DNA of 64,000 bases from Chitinophagaceae bacterium (GCA_019745155.1 JAIETM010000012.1:1-64000); one strand, 5' to 3'. Positions 45,408 to 54,898 are shown, counted from the first letter of the stretch. The notes: a model not told the origin generated them from the letters alone. Numbers and translations: made by a program.

Positions 45408-45435
45408 AAAAAAAGGCAGAACATGGTTCTGCCTT
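45408..45435 (-). terminator. Terminator of rplS
   Basis: On the minus strand the 10-bp stem AAGGCAGAAC-CAT-GTTCTGCCTT runs into TTTTT. It lies 23 bp after the rplS stop codon. Confidence 0.9.
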
Positions 45436-45458
45436 CAATATGATACATCCATTGCGGA

Positions 45459-45809
45459 TTACATACGCTTTTCCTTGATACGTGCGCTCTTACCGCTACG
45501 CTCGCGGAGGTAGTACAGCTTAGCGCGACGAACCTTACCAACTTTGTTCAGCTGGATAGACTCGATATTAGGAGACAGGAAGGGGAACAAACGCTCAACA
45601 CCCACACCATCAGAAATCTTACGCACTGTGAAAGAAGCGGTAGCACCGTTGCCCTGCAGCTTAATTACATCGCCGCGGAAGCTCTGGATACGCTCTTTAC
45701 CACCTTCTACAATCTTGTAGTTTACAGTAATATTATCACCAGCCTTGAACTTTGGAAAGTCTCTCTTAGCTGTTAACTGCTCGTGTACAAATTGAACTGC
45801 TGCGTTCAT
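45459..45809 (-). CDS. rplS: 50S ribosomal protein L19
   Basis: The 116-aa protein has the L19 core ([38 protein letters not shown]) and the conserved C-terminal [18 protein letters not shown]. It bridges the 30S and 50S subunits. It is alone in its unit, not with rpsP-rimM-trmD, and has a full promoter and terminator. Confidence 0.97.
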   Translation of the reverse strand: MNAAVQFVHEQLTAKRDFPKFKAGDNITVNYKIVEGGKERIQSFRGDVIKLQGNGATASFTVRKISDGVGVERLFPFLSPNIESIQLNKVGKVRRAKLYYLRERSGKSARIKEKRM

Positions 45810-45824
45810 AACTCAAGTTTTTAG

Positions 45825-45874
45825 CCCGATTTTTTCGGGACGGCAAAAGTAGGTTAAAAATCGGAATTACACAA
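45825..45874 (-). promoter_or_regulatory. rplS promoter and 5' leader hairpin
   Basis: On the minus strand TTG (45874-45872), N20, TACTTTTG (45851-45844) forms a full Bacteroidota promoter, 34 nt before the ATG. The predicted transcript begins with a small hairpin, CCCGA-AAAAA-TCGGG (45839-45825). The hairpin may protect the 5' end or be part of an L19 autoregulatory leader. Confidence 0.65.
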
Positions 45875-45892
45875 TCTCCAATAGAATTTTTT

Positions 45893-47458
45893 CTATCGGG
45901 CCACGTTCACCGCACGCTTCTCGCGAATCACGGTTACTTTGATCTGTCCCGGATAGGTCATTTCTGTCTGGATTTTCTGGGCAATATCAAAGCTCAGCTT
46001 ATCGCTATCTCCATCCGTTACTTTCTCTGCTTCCACGATTACACGTAATTCACGACCAGCCTGGATGGCATATGCCTTTTCAACACCTTGATAACCAAGG
46101 GCTAAGTTCTCTAGATCCTTGATACGCTGAATATATTGCTGCATGATTTCGCGACGAGCACCCGGTCTGGCACCACTGATGGCATCACAGGCCTGGATAA
46201 TCGGTGAAATCACGTATTGCATTTCCATTTCATCGTGGTGGGCGCCGATGGCATTCACCACTGCAGGGTTTTCCCCGTATTTCTCAGCCAGTTTAGCACC
46301 CAACAAAGCATGGCTCAGCTCGGTTTCTTCATCAGGCACTTTACCAATATCGTGTAAGAGACCTGCACGTTTGGCCAATTTAGGATTGAGGCCTAATTCA
46401 GCTGCCATGATACCGCACAAATTGGCTACTTCACGGCTGTGCATCAGCAAGTTTTGTCCGTAAGAAGAACGGAAACGCATTTTACCAACCACACGCACCA
46501 ACTCCTTATGCAGACCATGAATACCCAGTTCGATTACGGTTCTTTCACCAATTTCCATCACCTGCTCTTCTAATTGCTTACGAGTCTTTTCTACCACTTC
46601 CTCAATACGGGCAGGGTGGATACGACCATCAGCTACCAGCCTTTGCAAGCTCAGACGGGCAATTTCACGACGCAACGGATCGAATGAAGACAATACAATC
46701 GCTTCAGGGGTATCATCCACAATAAGGTCAACACCCGTTGCTGCTTCGATGGCGCGGATATTACGGCCTTCTCGACCGATGATCTGGCCTTTGATTTCAT
46801 CTGTTTCCAGATGGAATACAGTTACTGTATTTTCAATCGTCTGCTCTGCAGCAGTACGCTGAATGGTTTGAATCACAATCTTACGCGCTTCCTTATTGGC
46901 TTTCTGGCGGGCGTCTTCAATGATTTCCTGCTGTAAAGCCAAGGCACGGGTAGCCGCTTCCTGCTTCAAGCTTTCTATCAACTGTGCACGCGCATCTTCT
47001 GCACTCAAGTTGGCAATCTTTTCCAATCGGCGAATATGCTCTTCCTGATGCTTTTCCAGCTCCGTGCGCTTGTGTGCCACAACTTCCAGCTGGCGGTTCA
47101 GGTTTTCTTTGATGGCTTCGTTTTCCTTGATTTGCTTGTCCAGAGAAGCTTCTTTCTGATTGATGGAAACTTCTTTTTGCTTGATACGATTTTCGGCTTC
47201 GTTGATCTTTCTATTGCGATCGTTTACCTCGCGGTCGTGCTCGGCCTTCAACTGCACAAAACGCTCTTTGGCTTCCAGTTGCTTCTCCTTTTTGATGGTT
47301 TCAGCACGGATGCCTGCCTCTTTGATGATTGTTTGAGCCTGTAATTCAGCCTCTTCTATCCTTTTTTTGGTGTCTTTGGCAAAGAGAAATTTACCCGCTA
47401 CAACACCTGCGATGAGTGCGACAACGCCGCTGATCACGGCTATAATGATGGGATCCAT
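45893..47458 (-). CDS. rny: Ribonuclease Y
   Basis: The 521-aa endoribonuclease has an N-terminal transmembrane anchor (about 4-25), a long coiled coil (about 30-200), a KH domain ([19 protein letters not shown]) and an HD domain ([14 protein letters not shown]). It starts mRNA decay at the membrane. The length and domain order are normal. In related genomes zapA commonly lies just upstream; here a plus-strand gene separates them. Confidence 0.96.
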   Translation of the reverse strand: MDPIIIAVISGVVALIAGVVAGKFLFAKDTKKRIEEAELQAQTIIKEAGIRAETIKKEKQLEAKERFVQLKAEHDREVNDRNRKINEAENRIKQKEVSINQKEASLDKQIKENEAIKENLNRQLEVVAHKRTELEKHQEEHIRRLEKIANLSAEDARAQLIESLKQEAATRALALQQEIIEDARQKANKEARKIVIQTIQRTAAEQTIENTVTVFHLETDEIKGQIIGREGRNIRAIEAATGVDLIVDDTPEAIVLSSFDPLRREIARLSLQRLVADGRIHPARIEEVVEKTRKQLEEQVMEIGERTVIELGIHGLHKELVRVVGKMRFRSSYGQNLLMHSREVANLCGIMAAELGLNPKLAKRAGLLHDIGKVPDEETELSHALLGAKLAEKYGENPAVVNAIGAHHDEMEMQYVISPIIQACDAISGARPGARREIMQQYIQRIKDLENLALGYQGVEKAYAIQAGRELRVIVEAEKVTDGDSDKLSFDIAQKIQTEMTYPGQIKVTVIREKRAVNVAR

Positions 47459-47578
47459 TGATTTGCTGGTTTTTAGAAAAATTCACAATATCTACTCGTG
47501 CACATTCCATATGGCATGAACAGTAATGGGCAAATATAATTAATTTGACCATCCCCTCCGGCCGGCCCTCCCACTAAA

Positions 47579-47596
47579 AAGCAAGAATGCTTGCTT
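47579..47596 (-). terminator. Possible minus-strand terminator
   Basis: AAGCAAG-CATT-CTTGCTT on the minus strand is followed by TTTTAG. It could stop antisense read-through towards rny. No minus-strand gene ends here, so support is weak. Confidence 0.35.
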
Positions 47597-47626
47597 TGAC
47601 AGGATACATAACCTGTTTATTCTTGT

Positions 47627-47658
47627 TTTGGATGACATGCTTTTACCCTTGATATTTG
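47627..47658 (+). promoter_or_regulatory. Promoter of the DUF6263-like gene
   Basis: TTTG (47627-47630), N20, GATATTTG (47651-47658) matches the Bacteroidota promoter with one mismatch, 14 nt before the ATG at 47673. It also rules out the in-frame ATG-like start at 47628. Confidence 0.5.
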
Positions 47659-47672
47659 GCAAAACGAATCTT

Positions 47673-48482
47673 ATGCGAAAAGCCTTTTTACTGTTACTAG
47701 CAGGTGCATTCTTCACCAATATCCAGGCCCAAGAGCTGAAATTGGCAAAGGGACAGAAATTCCAAACAACAACCATTACAAAGACTGCCATGAATCAACA
47801 GATGATGGGTCAGTCTCTAGAAATGAATACAGATATTACCGCTGTTGATGAAATTGAGGTGGTAGATGTTAACGACAAGAACATTACCCTGAGTAAAACT
47901 GCCAAACAGTTAAAGTCATCTTTTTCTGGCATGGGACAAAGCATGGATTTTGACTCCAACAAGCCAGAAGATCTGAATGGCCCTGTCGGCAGCCAGATGA
48001 AGGGAATCATCAACACTCCACTCAACTTTGTGCTGAACCCTTCCGGAACAATTGCTGAAGCACCGAAAATGACAGGAAACGCCATGATGAATATGGCTGG
48101 TGATGTTGCAAAAGGTGAAGCCATGCCAGGCTTTATTGCAATACCCGCTGGCATAAAAGCTGGCGATAGTTTTTCTATAACAGGAGCCGATGGCGATAAT
48201 AAAACAATTGCAAACTATACAGTTGTTTCTGTTAACGGAAAAGAAGTAGCACTAAAAATGAACATCACTGCTAATAAAACAAATACGGTGAATCAAATGG
48301 GTATGGATATGTTGATGACCTTGAAGATGACTACTACTGGTAACGCAACTGTTGATGTTGCATCGGGCTTCATGTTAAGCGCTTCCACTGAGACAACAAC
48401 AGATGGAACAATTAACGTAATGGGACAGTCAGTGCCTATGACCATTAAGACAACCAGCACCATTACTGGTAAGAAATTATAA
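47673..48482 (+). CDS. Exported hypothetical protein, DUF6263-like
   Basis: The 269-aa protein has a signal peptide (1-19, IQAQ) and then a beta-rich sequence with many Thr and Met residues (TTTITKTAMNQQMMGQSLEM). It resembles the DUF6263 family of Bacteroidota; the function is unknown. The ATG at 47673 begins the signal peptide and follows a promoter box. The gene is on the plus strand among minus-strand housekeeping genes. Confidence 0.65.
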   Translation: MRKAFLLLLAGAFFTNIQAQELKLAKGQKFQTTTITKTAMNQQMMGQSLEMNTDITAVDEIEVVDVNDKNITLSKTAKQLKSSFSGMGQSMDFDSNKPEDLNGPVGSQMKGIINTPLNFVLNPSGTIAEAPKMTGNAMMNMAGDVAKGEAMPGFIAIPAGIKAGDSFSITGADGDNKTIANYTVVSVNGKEVALKMNITANKTNTVNQMGMDMLMTLKMTTTGNATVDVASGFMLSASTETTTDGTINVMGQSVPMTIKTTSTITGKKL

Positions 48483-48500
48483 GTTGACCTTTTCCCAATA

Positions 48501-48530
48501 AATAATCCCGCAGTTGCGGGATTATTTTGT
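48501..48530. terminator. Bidirectional terminator
   Basis: A perfect 12-bp stem, AATAATCCCGCA-GT-TGCGGGATTATT, is followed by TTGTTT on the plus strand and by TTATT on the minus strand. It separates the convergent DUF6263-like and zapA genes. Confidence 0.85.
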
Positions 48531-48827
48531 TTATGCTTGTAATGCTTTTGTAAGCAATCCGTCTAGTTTGGATAAGCCTTCCAGAATTTCTTGTCGCTCT
48601 AACTCAGGCATCACACCACCGGAACTGTGTTGCTCTGTGGCAAACCACAGCAAAACCATTGACACATAATCCTGCATATCCTTGCCTGCGAAATTGGTTT
48701 TGAATTCGAGGATTTTATCGTTGATGAGCTTCACTGTTTTACGCACCATTTCCTCGTCTGCAGGTTCAATACGCAGGCGGTAGTTTCTATCTGCAATCAC
48801 CACATTTACAGGTATCAGTTCTGCCAT
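48531..48827 (-). CDS. zapA: Cell division protein ZapA
   Basis: The 98-aa protein has the ZapA beta-hairpin start (IPVNVVIADRNYRLRI) and the long dimerisation helix that bundles FtsZ filaments. The ATG at 48827 is used; the frame runs on upstream into the preceding gene. It starts 1 bp after the stop of the coiled-coil gene, so the two are coupled. Confidence 0.88.
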   Translation of the reverse strand: MAELIPVNVVIADRNYRLRIEPADEEMVRKTVKLINDKILEFKTNFAGKDMQDYVSMVLLWFATEQHSSGGVMPELERQEILEGLSKLDGLLTKALQA

Positions 48828-48828
48828 A

Positions 48829-49119
48829 TCAATGTTGGTTGAGTAATGATAAACATTGATCAATTTCTTTCAGGTAAGCATCAATGCGTTTCTGCATGGC
48901 TTGCTTGTCTTCCTGTGTCCAGGAAACCTGCCCCATGCGCAAAGCATCAGATTGCTGTTGCATGGCTTGCAGTGCTGCGGACTTGCTGCTCAATTGTTCC
49001 TGCGCAGCAGTCAGTTCTTTCTGGAGTCGCTGATTATCCTTCTCCAATTGCTGTTGCTTGCGCAATAACTCTTGCAGCTTCTCTTGTATCTCCTGTATTT
49101 TCGACTGGATCAACTCCAT
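48829..49119 (-). CDS. Coiled-coil protein upstream of zapA (ZapB-like)
   Basis: The 96-aa protein is almost wholly heptad-like helix (Gln, Leu, Glu, Lys-rich; IQEKLQELLRKQQQLEKD). It has no signal or membrane segment. Length, coil and coupling to zapA suggest a divisome accessory of the ZapB kind, but similarity in coiled coils is not proof. Confidence 0.65.
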   Translation of the reverse strand: MELIQSKIQEIQEKLQELLRKQQQLEKDNQRLQKELTAAQEQLSSKSAALQAMQQQSDALRMGQVSWTQEDKQAMQKRIDAYLKEIDQCLSLLNQH

Positions 49120-49181
49120 ACTTAAAAATAACTATTCAAGGCGGCCAGACTATTTTAACGGGTGTATACTTATGCACATCC

Positions 49182-51602
49182 CTATTTACGGATTTCTGCA
49201 CCCAGCTCTTTTTCAAAAGCCTGAATCAGTTTGCCTACCATTGTATCAATCTCTTTATCGGTCATGGTTTTTTCTTCATCTAAGAAAGTAAAACTAATGG
49301 CCATAGATTTTTTATCTGCACCCAGCTTATCGCTTTCAAACACATCAAATAAACGCATGTCGGTCAGACGGCTAATCTTGGTTTGCTTCACTACCTGCTC
49401 CAATGCAGCATAGGTCGTTGAACGATTCACCACCATGGCTAAATCGCGCTGTACCGCTGGGAATTTGGATACTTCTGCATAAGTGATCTTGTGTTTAGCA
49501 GCCAGCATAAACAGCACCGCCAAATCAATATCCAAGAAATATACTTGCTGACGAATATCAAAGCCCTTCAATACAGCACCAGAAACAATGGATAGTTTAC
49601 CCAACACTTGCTTACCTGCACACAATTCAAAATCATGCCCCTGCTCGGCTGCTTTCACTGTAACATCGCTGATGCCCGCTAAGGCAGGAATAGCAGCTGC
49701 CAAACCTTTCAAACGATAGAAATCATGGGCTGCCGCTTTCTCATGCCAATTGTCTTCATGATTATTACCAGTGATGTAAACAGCCAGATGCGCTGTTTCA
49801 CTGTAGTCGCCGGGACCACTGGTAGCATAGGTCTTACCAAACTCAAACAATTGCAGATTGGTATTCTTACGGTTGATATTATATGCAATACACTCCAACC
49901 CACTTTGCAACATGGATGGTCTCAATACATCCAGATCAGCGCTGAGGTTATTGAGCATCTTCACAGTTGTACCCAAAGTGGCTTCATCAAAATATTTGCT
50001 ATTGGTAATGGAGTTGGTGAGTATCTCATGAAAACCCTGACCAGTTAAATTGCCGGCAATCTTTTCTTTCAGGCTTTCCTTCCAGCCATGTGCTTCCACT
50101 GATGGTGAAATAGTGATGCTGACAGGAATGTCAATGCTATCTAAACCATCTATACGCAGAATCTCTTCTACGATATCAGCAGGCAAACTAATGTCTGGTT
50201 TATGATACGGCACGGTGAGGCGAATCTCATCCATACCCTCTTTCGCAATCTCAAAACCCAAGCTGGTAAGAATACGCTTTACTGCATCTGGGTGATAATT
50301 CTTACCACTCAGCTTTTTCAGAAAATGATATTTCAGTGCAACTTCTGTTTTTTCTTTTGGCGTAGGATATACATCCACTACATCTGAACTGATATTACCA
50401 CCCGCTACCTCTTTGATCAATAAAGCAGCGCGCTTCAACACATTCACTGTATTAGAAATATCCACGCCTTTTTCAAAACGTGTGGCAGCATCTGTACGTA
50501 ATCCATGTCTCATGGAACTCTTACGAATACTTACCGGATGAAACCATGCACTCTCTAAGAAAATGGCTGTAGTGGTATCCTGCACACCGCTCTTAGCACC
50601 ACCAAATACACCACCGATACACATGGGTGTGTTGTTGCCATCGCAAATCATCAAATCCTCTGCACTCAGCTTTCTTTCTTTATCATCTAAAGTGATGAAA
50701 GCCGTGCCTTCTTCCAAACAACGCACGATAACCTGATTACCGCTGATAGCTGCAGCATCAAAAGCATGCAAGGGCTGTCCAGTTTCATGCAGGATATAAT
50801 TCGTAACGTCTACTATATTGTTGATTGGTCTTACACCAATAGCCTGCAATTTGTTTTTCAACCAAGCTGGTGAAGGTTGTACAGTAACGCCAGAAATACT
50901 TACACCCGCATAACGCGCACAAGCTTCCGGATTATCGATACGCACTGCAATTGGTAAATCGGTTGTATCTGCCTTGAAACCATTCGCATAAGTTTGCTTT
51001 GGTCTGGTCTCCTGTTTGTTATGGTGTGTAAGATAAGCGCATACATCGCGTGCCACACCCAAATGACTCATGGCATCCATACGGTTGGGTGTGAGACCAA
51101 TTTCATAAATCCAGTCTTGGTACACTTCAAAATATTCCGCAGCAGGTGTACCGGGCACCAAAGTATCCGGTAAGACCATAATACCTGCGTGACTGCTACC
51201 CAAACCCAATTCATCTTCGGCGCAAATCATACCATGACTCTCCACTCCGCGAATCTTAGCCACTTTCATGGTGAGCGGTTCGCCTTCTGTTGGATAAATC
51301 GTGGTGCCAACAGTTGCTACCGCCACTTTTTGTCCGGCAGCCACATTTGCTGCGCCACAAACAACCTGCAATGGCGCATCAGCACCAATATTTACAGTGG
51401 TAATTTTGAGCTTATCTGCATTGGGATGTTGCTCGCAGGTAAGCACTTCACCAATCACTACACCCTTTAGTCCGCCACGGATGCTCTCATAAGCTTCCAT
51501 ACTTTCCACTTCCAATCCAATGGATGTTAGGATGCGGGATAACCGCTCCGGCTCTATCTGCTCGGGCAAAAATTCACTTAACCAATGATAGCTGATCGTC
51601 AT
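49182..51602 (-). CDS. pheT: Phenylalanyl-tRNA synthetase beta subunit
   Basis: The 806-aa subunit has the N-terminal tRNA-binding OB fold (GVVIGEVLTCEQHPNADKLK), the B3/B4 editing domain, B5, the inactive catalytic-like core and the C-terminal FDX-ACB domain (SKFPAVQRDLAMVV). The ATG at 51602 gives the standard start MTISYHWLSEFLP; 38 extra upstream codons are rejected, as a TATCTTTG box lies within them. pheS is not in the window. Confidence 0.95.
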   Translation of the reverse strand: MTISYHWLSEFLPEQIEPERLSRILTSIGLEVESMEAYESIRGGLKGVVIGEVLTCEQHPNADKLKITTVNIGADAPLQVVCGAANVAAGQKVAVATVGTTIYPTEGEPLTMKVAKIRGVESHGMICAEDELGLGSSHAGIMVLPDTLVPGTPAAEYFEVYQDWIYEIGLTPNRMDAMSHLGVARDVCAYLTHHNKQETRPKQTYANGFKADTTDLPIAVRIDNPEACARYAGVSISGVTVQPSPAWLKNKLQAIGVRPINNIVDVTNYILHETGQPLHAFDAAAISGNQVIVRCLEEGTAFITLDDKERKLSAEDLMICDGNNTPMCIGGVFGGAKSGVQDTTTAIFLESAWFHPVSIRKSSMRHGLRTDAATRFEKGVDISNTVNVLKRAALLIKEVAGGNISSDVVDVYPTPKEKTEVALKYHFLKKLSGKNYHPDAVKRILTSLGFEIAKEGMDEIRLTVPYHKPDISLPADIVEEILRIDGLDSIDIPVSITISPSVEAHGWKESLKEKIAGNLTGQGFHEILTNSITNSKYFDEATLGTTVKMLNNLSADLDVLRPSMLQSGLECIAYNINRKNTNLQLFEFGKTYATSGPGDYSETAHLAVYITGNNHEDNWHEKAAAHDFYRLKGLAAAIPALAGISDVTVKAAEQGHDFELCAGKQVLGKLSIVSGAVLKGFDIRQQVYFLDIDLAVLFMLAAKHKITYAEVSKFPAVQRDLAMVVNRSTTYAALEQVVKQTKISRLTDMRLFDVFESDKLGADKKSMAISFTFLDEEKTMTDKEIDTMVGKLIQAFEKELGAEIRK

Positions 51603-51624
51603 TTCGGTTGCGCTTAAATGGCGC

Positions 51625-51632
51625 CAAAGATA
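51625..51632 (-). promoter_or_regulatory. -7 box of pheT
   Basis: TATCTTTG on the minus strand matches TAnnTTTG, 22 nt before the pheT ATG at 51602. No -33 TTG is at the expected distance. Confidence 0.45.
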
Positions 51633-51709
51633 ACCAAATGCACCCGTTGAAATGCATGTAGAATCTTTCAAAAAGCAGGATTCAACAGTTTCCGCGTCCA
51701 AAAAGGACA

Positions 51710-51818
51710 TGTGCATTACTCTGTGTAGAAAAGCTGCATAAAAAGTGTAGCTTGTGGATAAGCACCATTCCTCCTGTTCATAAGCCTTAGCGAAAAATGT
51801 GCATTACGTTGTGAAGAG
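51710..51818 (-). promoter_or_regulatory. Cluster of DnaA-box-like 9-mers (candidate oriC or DnaA regulatory site)
   Basis: Read on the plus strand as TGTGNATAA (the complement of TTATNCACA) there is one perfect box, TGTGGATAA (51753-51761). Four boxes have one mismatch: TGTGCATTA (51710), TGTGTAGAA (51722), TGTTCATAA (51775) and TGTGCATTA (51798). Two weaker ones start at 51733 and 51810. All face the same way, with start-to-start steps of 12, 11, 20, 22, 23 and 12 bp, close to multiples of a helical turn. The cluster lies between the divergent pheT and dnaB genes. The rest of the gap (51603-51946) holds no gene and no marked AT-rich tract. Confidence 0.55.
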
Positions 51819-51946
51819 CTGGCTATTAAGTTTCCAGCACAAATGCCGCAGGTGAGTGGTCTGCCCTTTATATTCGCATCCCTTTCGCCGTAACATTGGC
51901 TTAACATCGGTGGAAGATTGTGCTAAACCCCTAAAGGCTGAAGAAG

Positions 51947-53515
51947 ATGGATCTTACCGGACTTAATAAAGACAGAAAGACGAGAAGAAAAGCAGGCGTT
52001 GATCTTAGTACCATGGTGTATGGTAAAGTACCGCCTCAGGCAAAGGAATTGGAAGAAGCCGTACTGGGTGCCATCATGCTGGAGAAAAGTGCTTTTGATA
52101 CTGTTACTGAAATCCTGAAGCCGGAATGTTTTTACGTTGAAGCCAACCAACTTATTTACCGAGCCATGCAGGGCTTGCAGCAAAAAAGCATGCCCATCGA
52201 TATCCTTACTGTTGTTGAGGAACTGAAAATGCGTGAGCAATTGGATATGGTGGGCGGCCCTTACTATGTTACCAAGCTGACCAATGCCGTAGTTTCTACC
52301 GCCAATATTGATGCCCACGCACGTATTGTGTTGCAGAAATTTATACAGCGTGAACTGATCCGCATCAGTGGTGAAATCATTGGCGATGCATATGAAGACA
52401 GCACCGATGTATTCGATTTGCTGGATGAAAGTGAGGGTAAGATGTTCAATATCACCAACAATTACCTAAAGAAGAACTTTGAGGATATTGGTAATGTATT
52501 GGCAAAAACCATTAACCGTATTGATGAACTGCGTAACCGCAAGGAAGACATCTCCGGTGTTACCAGTGGTTTTGCTTCTATGGATCGCGTGACTTATGGC
52601 TGGCAGCGTACCGACTTAATCATTCTCGCTGCACGTCCTGCCGTGGGTAAAACCGCATTTGCGCTGAACCTCGCACGTAACGCGGCATTGAACCCGATAA
52701 AGCCTACACCTGTTGGTTTCTTCTCTTTGGAAATGAGTGCCGCACAGTTGGTACAACGTATCCTGAGTGCAGAGAGTGAGATACTAATGGAAAAAATTTC
52801 GCGTGGTAAACTGGAAGATTACGAATACCAGCAATTGCATACCAAGGGTATCAAACGCTTGGAACAAGCCCCACTCTATATTGATGATACTGCGGCTTTG
52901 AACATTTTTGAATTCCGTGCCAAAGCCAGACGATTGGTGAACAAACACAATGTAGGTTTAATCATCATCGACTATCTGCAATTAATGAGTGGCTCTGGCG
53001 AACGTAATATGAACCGTGAACAGGAAATCAGTAATATCTCTCGTTCACTGAAAGCCTTGGCCAAAGAATTGAATATCCCCATCATAGCATTGAGCCAGTT
53101 GAGTCGTGCAGTAGAAACCAGAAAGGAAAGCAAGATGCCGCAATTGAGTGACCTCCGTGAATCGGGTGCCATTGAACAGGATGCGGATATGGTGATGTTC
53201 ATTTATCGTCCTGAATACTACGAAATTGGTACCAATGAAATGGGCGAAAGTACCAAGGGCGAAACCCACGTACGTATTGCCAAGCACCGTAATGGTGGCT
53301 TGGAAACCATTAAGTTCAAAGCCAATCTGGCCATTCAAAAATTCGATGAATGGGATGAAGGTCCGGGTAATCTCGGTCCCGGTAGCTGGAAACCCGTTGG
53401 TCCATCAGCCACACCCGGTGCAGGTAATGAAGGCGGTCGATTCTTCATTCAGAGCAGTAAGATGAATGGTGGCGAGTTCGACGATGGCATGGATAACGAA
53501 GTACCTCCATTCTAA
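51947..53515 (+). CDS. dnaB: Replicative DNA helicase DnaB
   Basis: The 522-aa hexameric helicase has the N-terminal primase-interacting domain (about 28-130), a linker helix and the RecA-like domain with Walker A RPAVGKT (230-236), Walker B IIIDYLQLM and the DnaB H4 motif near SQLSRAVETR. The Gly/Pro-rich C-terminal tail (about 455-522) is typical of Bacteroidota. It lies beside a DnaA-box cluster. Confidence 0.97.
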   Translation: MDLTGLNKDRKTRRKAGVDLSTMVYGKVPPQAKELEEAVLGAIMLEKSAFDTVTEILKPECFYVEANQLIYRAMQGLQQKSMPIDILTVVEELKMREQLDMVGGPYYVTKLTNAVVSTANIDAHARIVLQKFIQRELIRISGEIIGDAYEDSTDVFDLLDESEGKMFNITNNYLKKNFEDIGNVLAKTINRIDELRNRKEDISGVTSGFASMDRVTYGWQRTDLIILAARPAVGKTAFALNLARNAALNPIKPTPVGFFSLEMSAAQLVQRILSAESEILMEKISRGKLEDYEYQQLHTKGIKRLEQAPLYIDDTAALNIFEFRAKARRLVNKHNVGLIIIDYLQLMSGSGERNMNREQEISNISRSLKALAKELNIPIIALSQLSRAVETRKESKMPQLSDLRESGAIEQDADMVMFIYRPEYYEIGTNEMGESTKGETHVRIAKHRNGGLETIKFKANLAIQKFDEWDEGPGNLGPGSWKPVGPSATPGAGNEGGRFFIQSSKMNGGEFDDGMDNEVPPF

Positions 53516-53530
53516 TCATACAAATAACAA

Positions 53531-53538
53531 TAACTTTG
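53531..53538 (+). promoter_or_regulatory. -7 box ahead of the dnaB terminator
   Basis: TAACTTTG matches TAnnTTTG and lies 2 nt before the dnaB terminator hairpin and 27 nt before the lipase ATG. No -33 element is seen. If used, the hairpin would lie at the start of the lipase leader. Confidence 0.3.
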
Positions 53539-53540
53539 AC

Positions 53541-53562
53541 CGCCCCACATTGGGGCGTTTTT
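53541..53562 (+). terminator. Terminator of dnaB
   Basis: CGCCCCA-CAT-TGGGGCG followed by TTTTT, 25 bp after the dnaB stop codon and only 3 bp before the next start codon. Confidence 0.88.
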
Positions 53563-53565
53563 CTT

Positions 53566-54882
53566 ATGCGTACACTCATCATCTTATTAGGCTTAGCTTT
53601 TTTTGTGCAGACAAGTCATGCGCAACAATTCCCTTGCAACAACAAAAACCTGCCGATCATTTTCATTCATGGTTTCCTAGGTGGTGGCGATAATTGGACA
53701 TCACTTTATCAGGATTTTTTAGCCAACGGTTATTGTCACCAACAATTAGAGGTATTCGATTGGAACTCTATTGGTGGTGATGCACAGAAAAATATCCAAC
53801 GCTTGGATAGCACGATTGATGCGGTAATGAAACGCAACAATAGTAGTAAAGTCCACTTGATTGCACACTCAGCAGGTGGTGGCTTGAGTTATCAATATTG
53901 CAGCGATAAAGAGCGCGCTAAAAAAGTGGCCAAGTATGTGCATATTGGTAGCAGCAAGCAAAAAAATACCATCAACAGAAGAATTGATATGTTGAATATT
54001 TATTCATCTGCAGATTTGATTGCCCGACAGGCGGGTGATATTGATGGTGCAATCAATATTGCGTTTACACATGCAGATCATTTTCAACTAGTCACCGATG
54101 GCAATACCGCGCGTGCAGTCATTCATTTTATTATGGATGAAAGCATCGAGCCGCAACAACTGAAACCCATCAAGACTTTACAATACCATGAGAATCTTGT
54201 CATCAGTGGTAAAGCTTGCACTTTTGGCGATAATCAACCATTGGAAAAAGCAAAGATTGAAATCTATGCCATCAATCACCTTACTGGTCAGCGCTTGAAG
54301 AAAAAAGCCGACACTGTTTTCGTGAGTGATGTGAACGGTCGCTGGGGACCATTCAAAGCCAAAGCATTCACCAGTTATGAAATGGTGTTAAAGCCTGCAG
54401 ACACTGCCATGCGTACTGTGTATTATTTCCGAGATATTTTTATTGCACAGAATCCACTTGTGTACTTACGTGCTATTCCCAAAAGCGGCATGACGGCTTT
54501 TCTACTGGGTGGTGTGCCAAAGGATGAACAGCAAGCGGCAGTAGCAATTTTCTCTGCCAGCAGAGGTATGATTGCGGGAAGGGATAGTGTAACCGTAAAC
54601 GGCACATCATTATCGACCAACACATTTGCACCTGCCAAAAAGAATGCCATTGCATTTTTCTTGTATGATGATGGTGATAAACAGTCTAGTGGCAATGGTT
54701 TACCTGCATTTGGTGCCACACCTTTTCTATCTGGTGTAGACATGTTCATCAACGCAAAAGAAACCAAAGTGAAAAAGAAAATAACACCACCTGCGCCAAT
54801 AGCTTTATACTACAATACACGTAAGCTGGTGCTTCCTGCTCGTAAGAGTAAGGAAGGTGTTCTGGTGGCCGTGTTTGAATGA
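53566..54882 (+). CDS. Exported lipase-like alpha/beta hydrolase
   Basis: From ATG 53566 the 438-aa protein has a signal peptide (1-19, SHAQ), an alpha/beta-hydrolase domain with IIFIHGFLGGGDNW (oxyanion region) and the nucleophile elbow AHSAGG (Ser102, Ala in place of the usual first Gly). A C-terminal region of about 200 residues follows that resembles fungal/bacterial secreted lipases with a carboxypeptidase-regulatory-like insert (KIEIYAINHLTGQRLK). Substrate unknown. The in-frame upstream ATG-like codon at 53536 is rejected because it precedes the terminator hairpin. Confidence 0.75.
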   Translation: MRTLIILLGLAFFVQTSHAQQFPCNNKNLPIIFIHGFLGGGDNWTSLYQDFLANGYCHQQLEVFDWNSIGGDAQKNIQRLDSTIDAVMKRNNSSKVHLIAHSAGGGLSYQYCSDKERAKKVAKYVHIGSSKQKNTINRRIDMLNIYSSADLIARQAGDIDGAINIAFTHADHFQLVTDGNTARAVIHFIMDESIEPQQLKPIKTLQYHENLVISGKACTFGDNQPLEKAKIEIYAINHLTGQRLKKKADTVFVSDVNGRWGPFKAKAFTSYEMVLKPADTAMRTVYYFRDIFIAQNPLVYLRAIPKSGMTAFLLGGVPKDEQQAAVAIFSASRGMIAGRDSVTVNGTSLSTNTFAPAKKNAIAFFLYDDGDKQSSGNGLPAFGATPFLSGVDMFINAKETKVKKKITPPAPIALYYNTRKLVLPARKSKEGVLVAVFE

Positions 54883-54898
54883 TGCGTAAATTTCCAGT

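Noticed and set aside
51603-51716. 38-codon N-terminal extension of PheT
   Set aside because: The family starts at MTISYHWL; a promoter box lies inside the extension.
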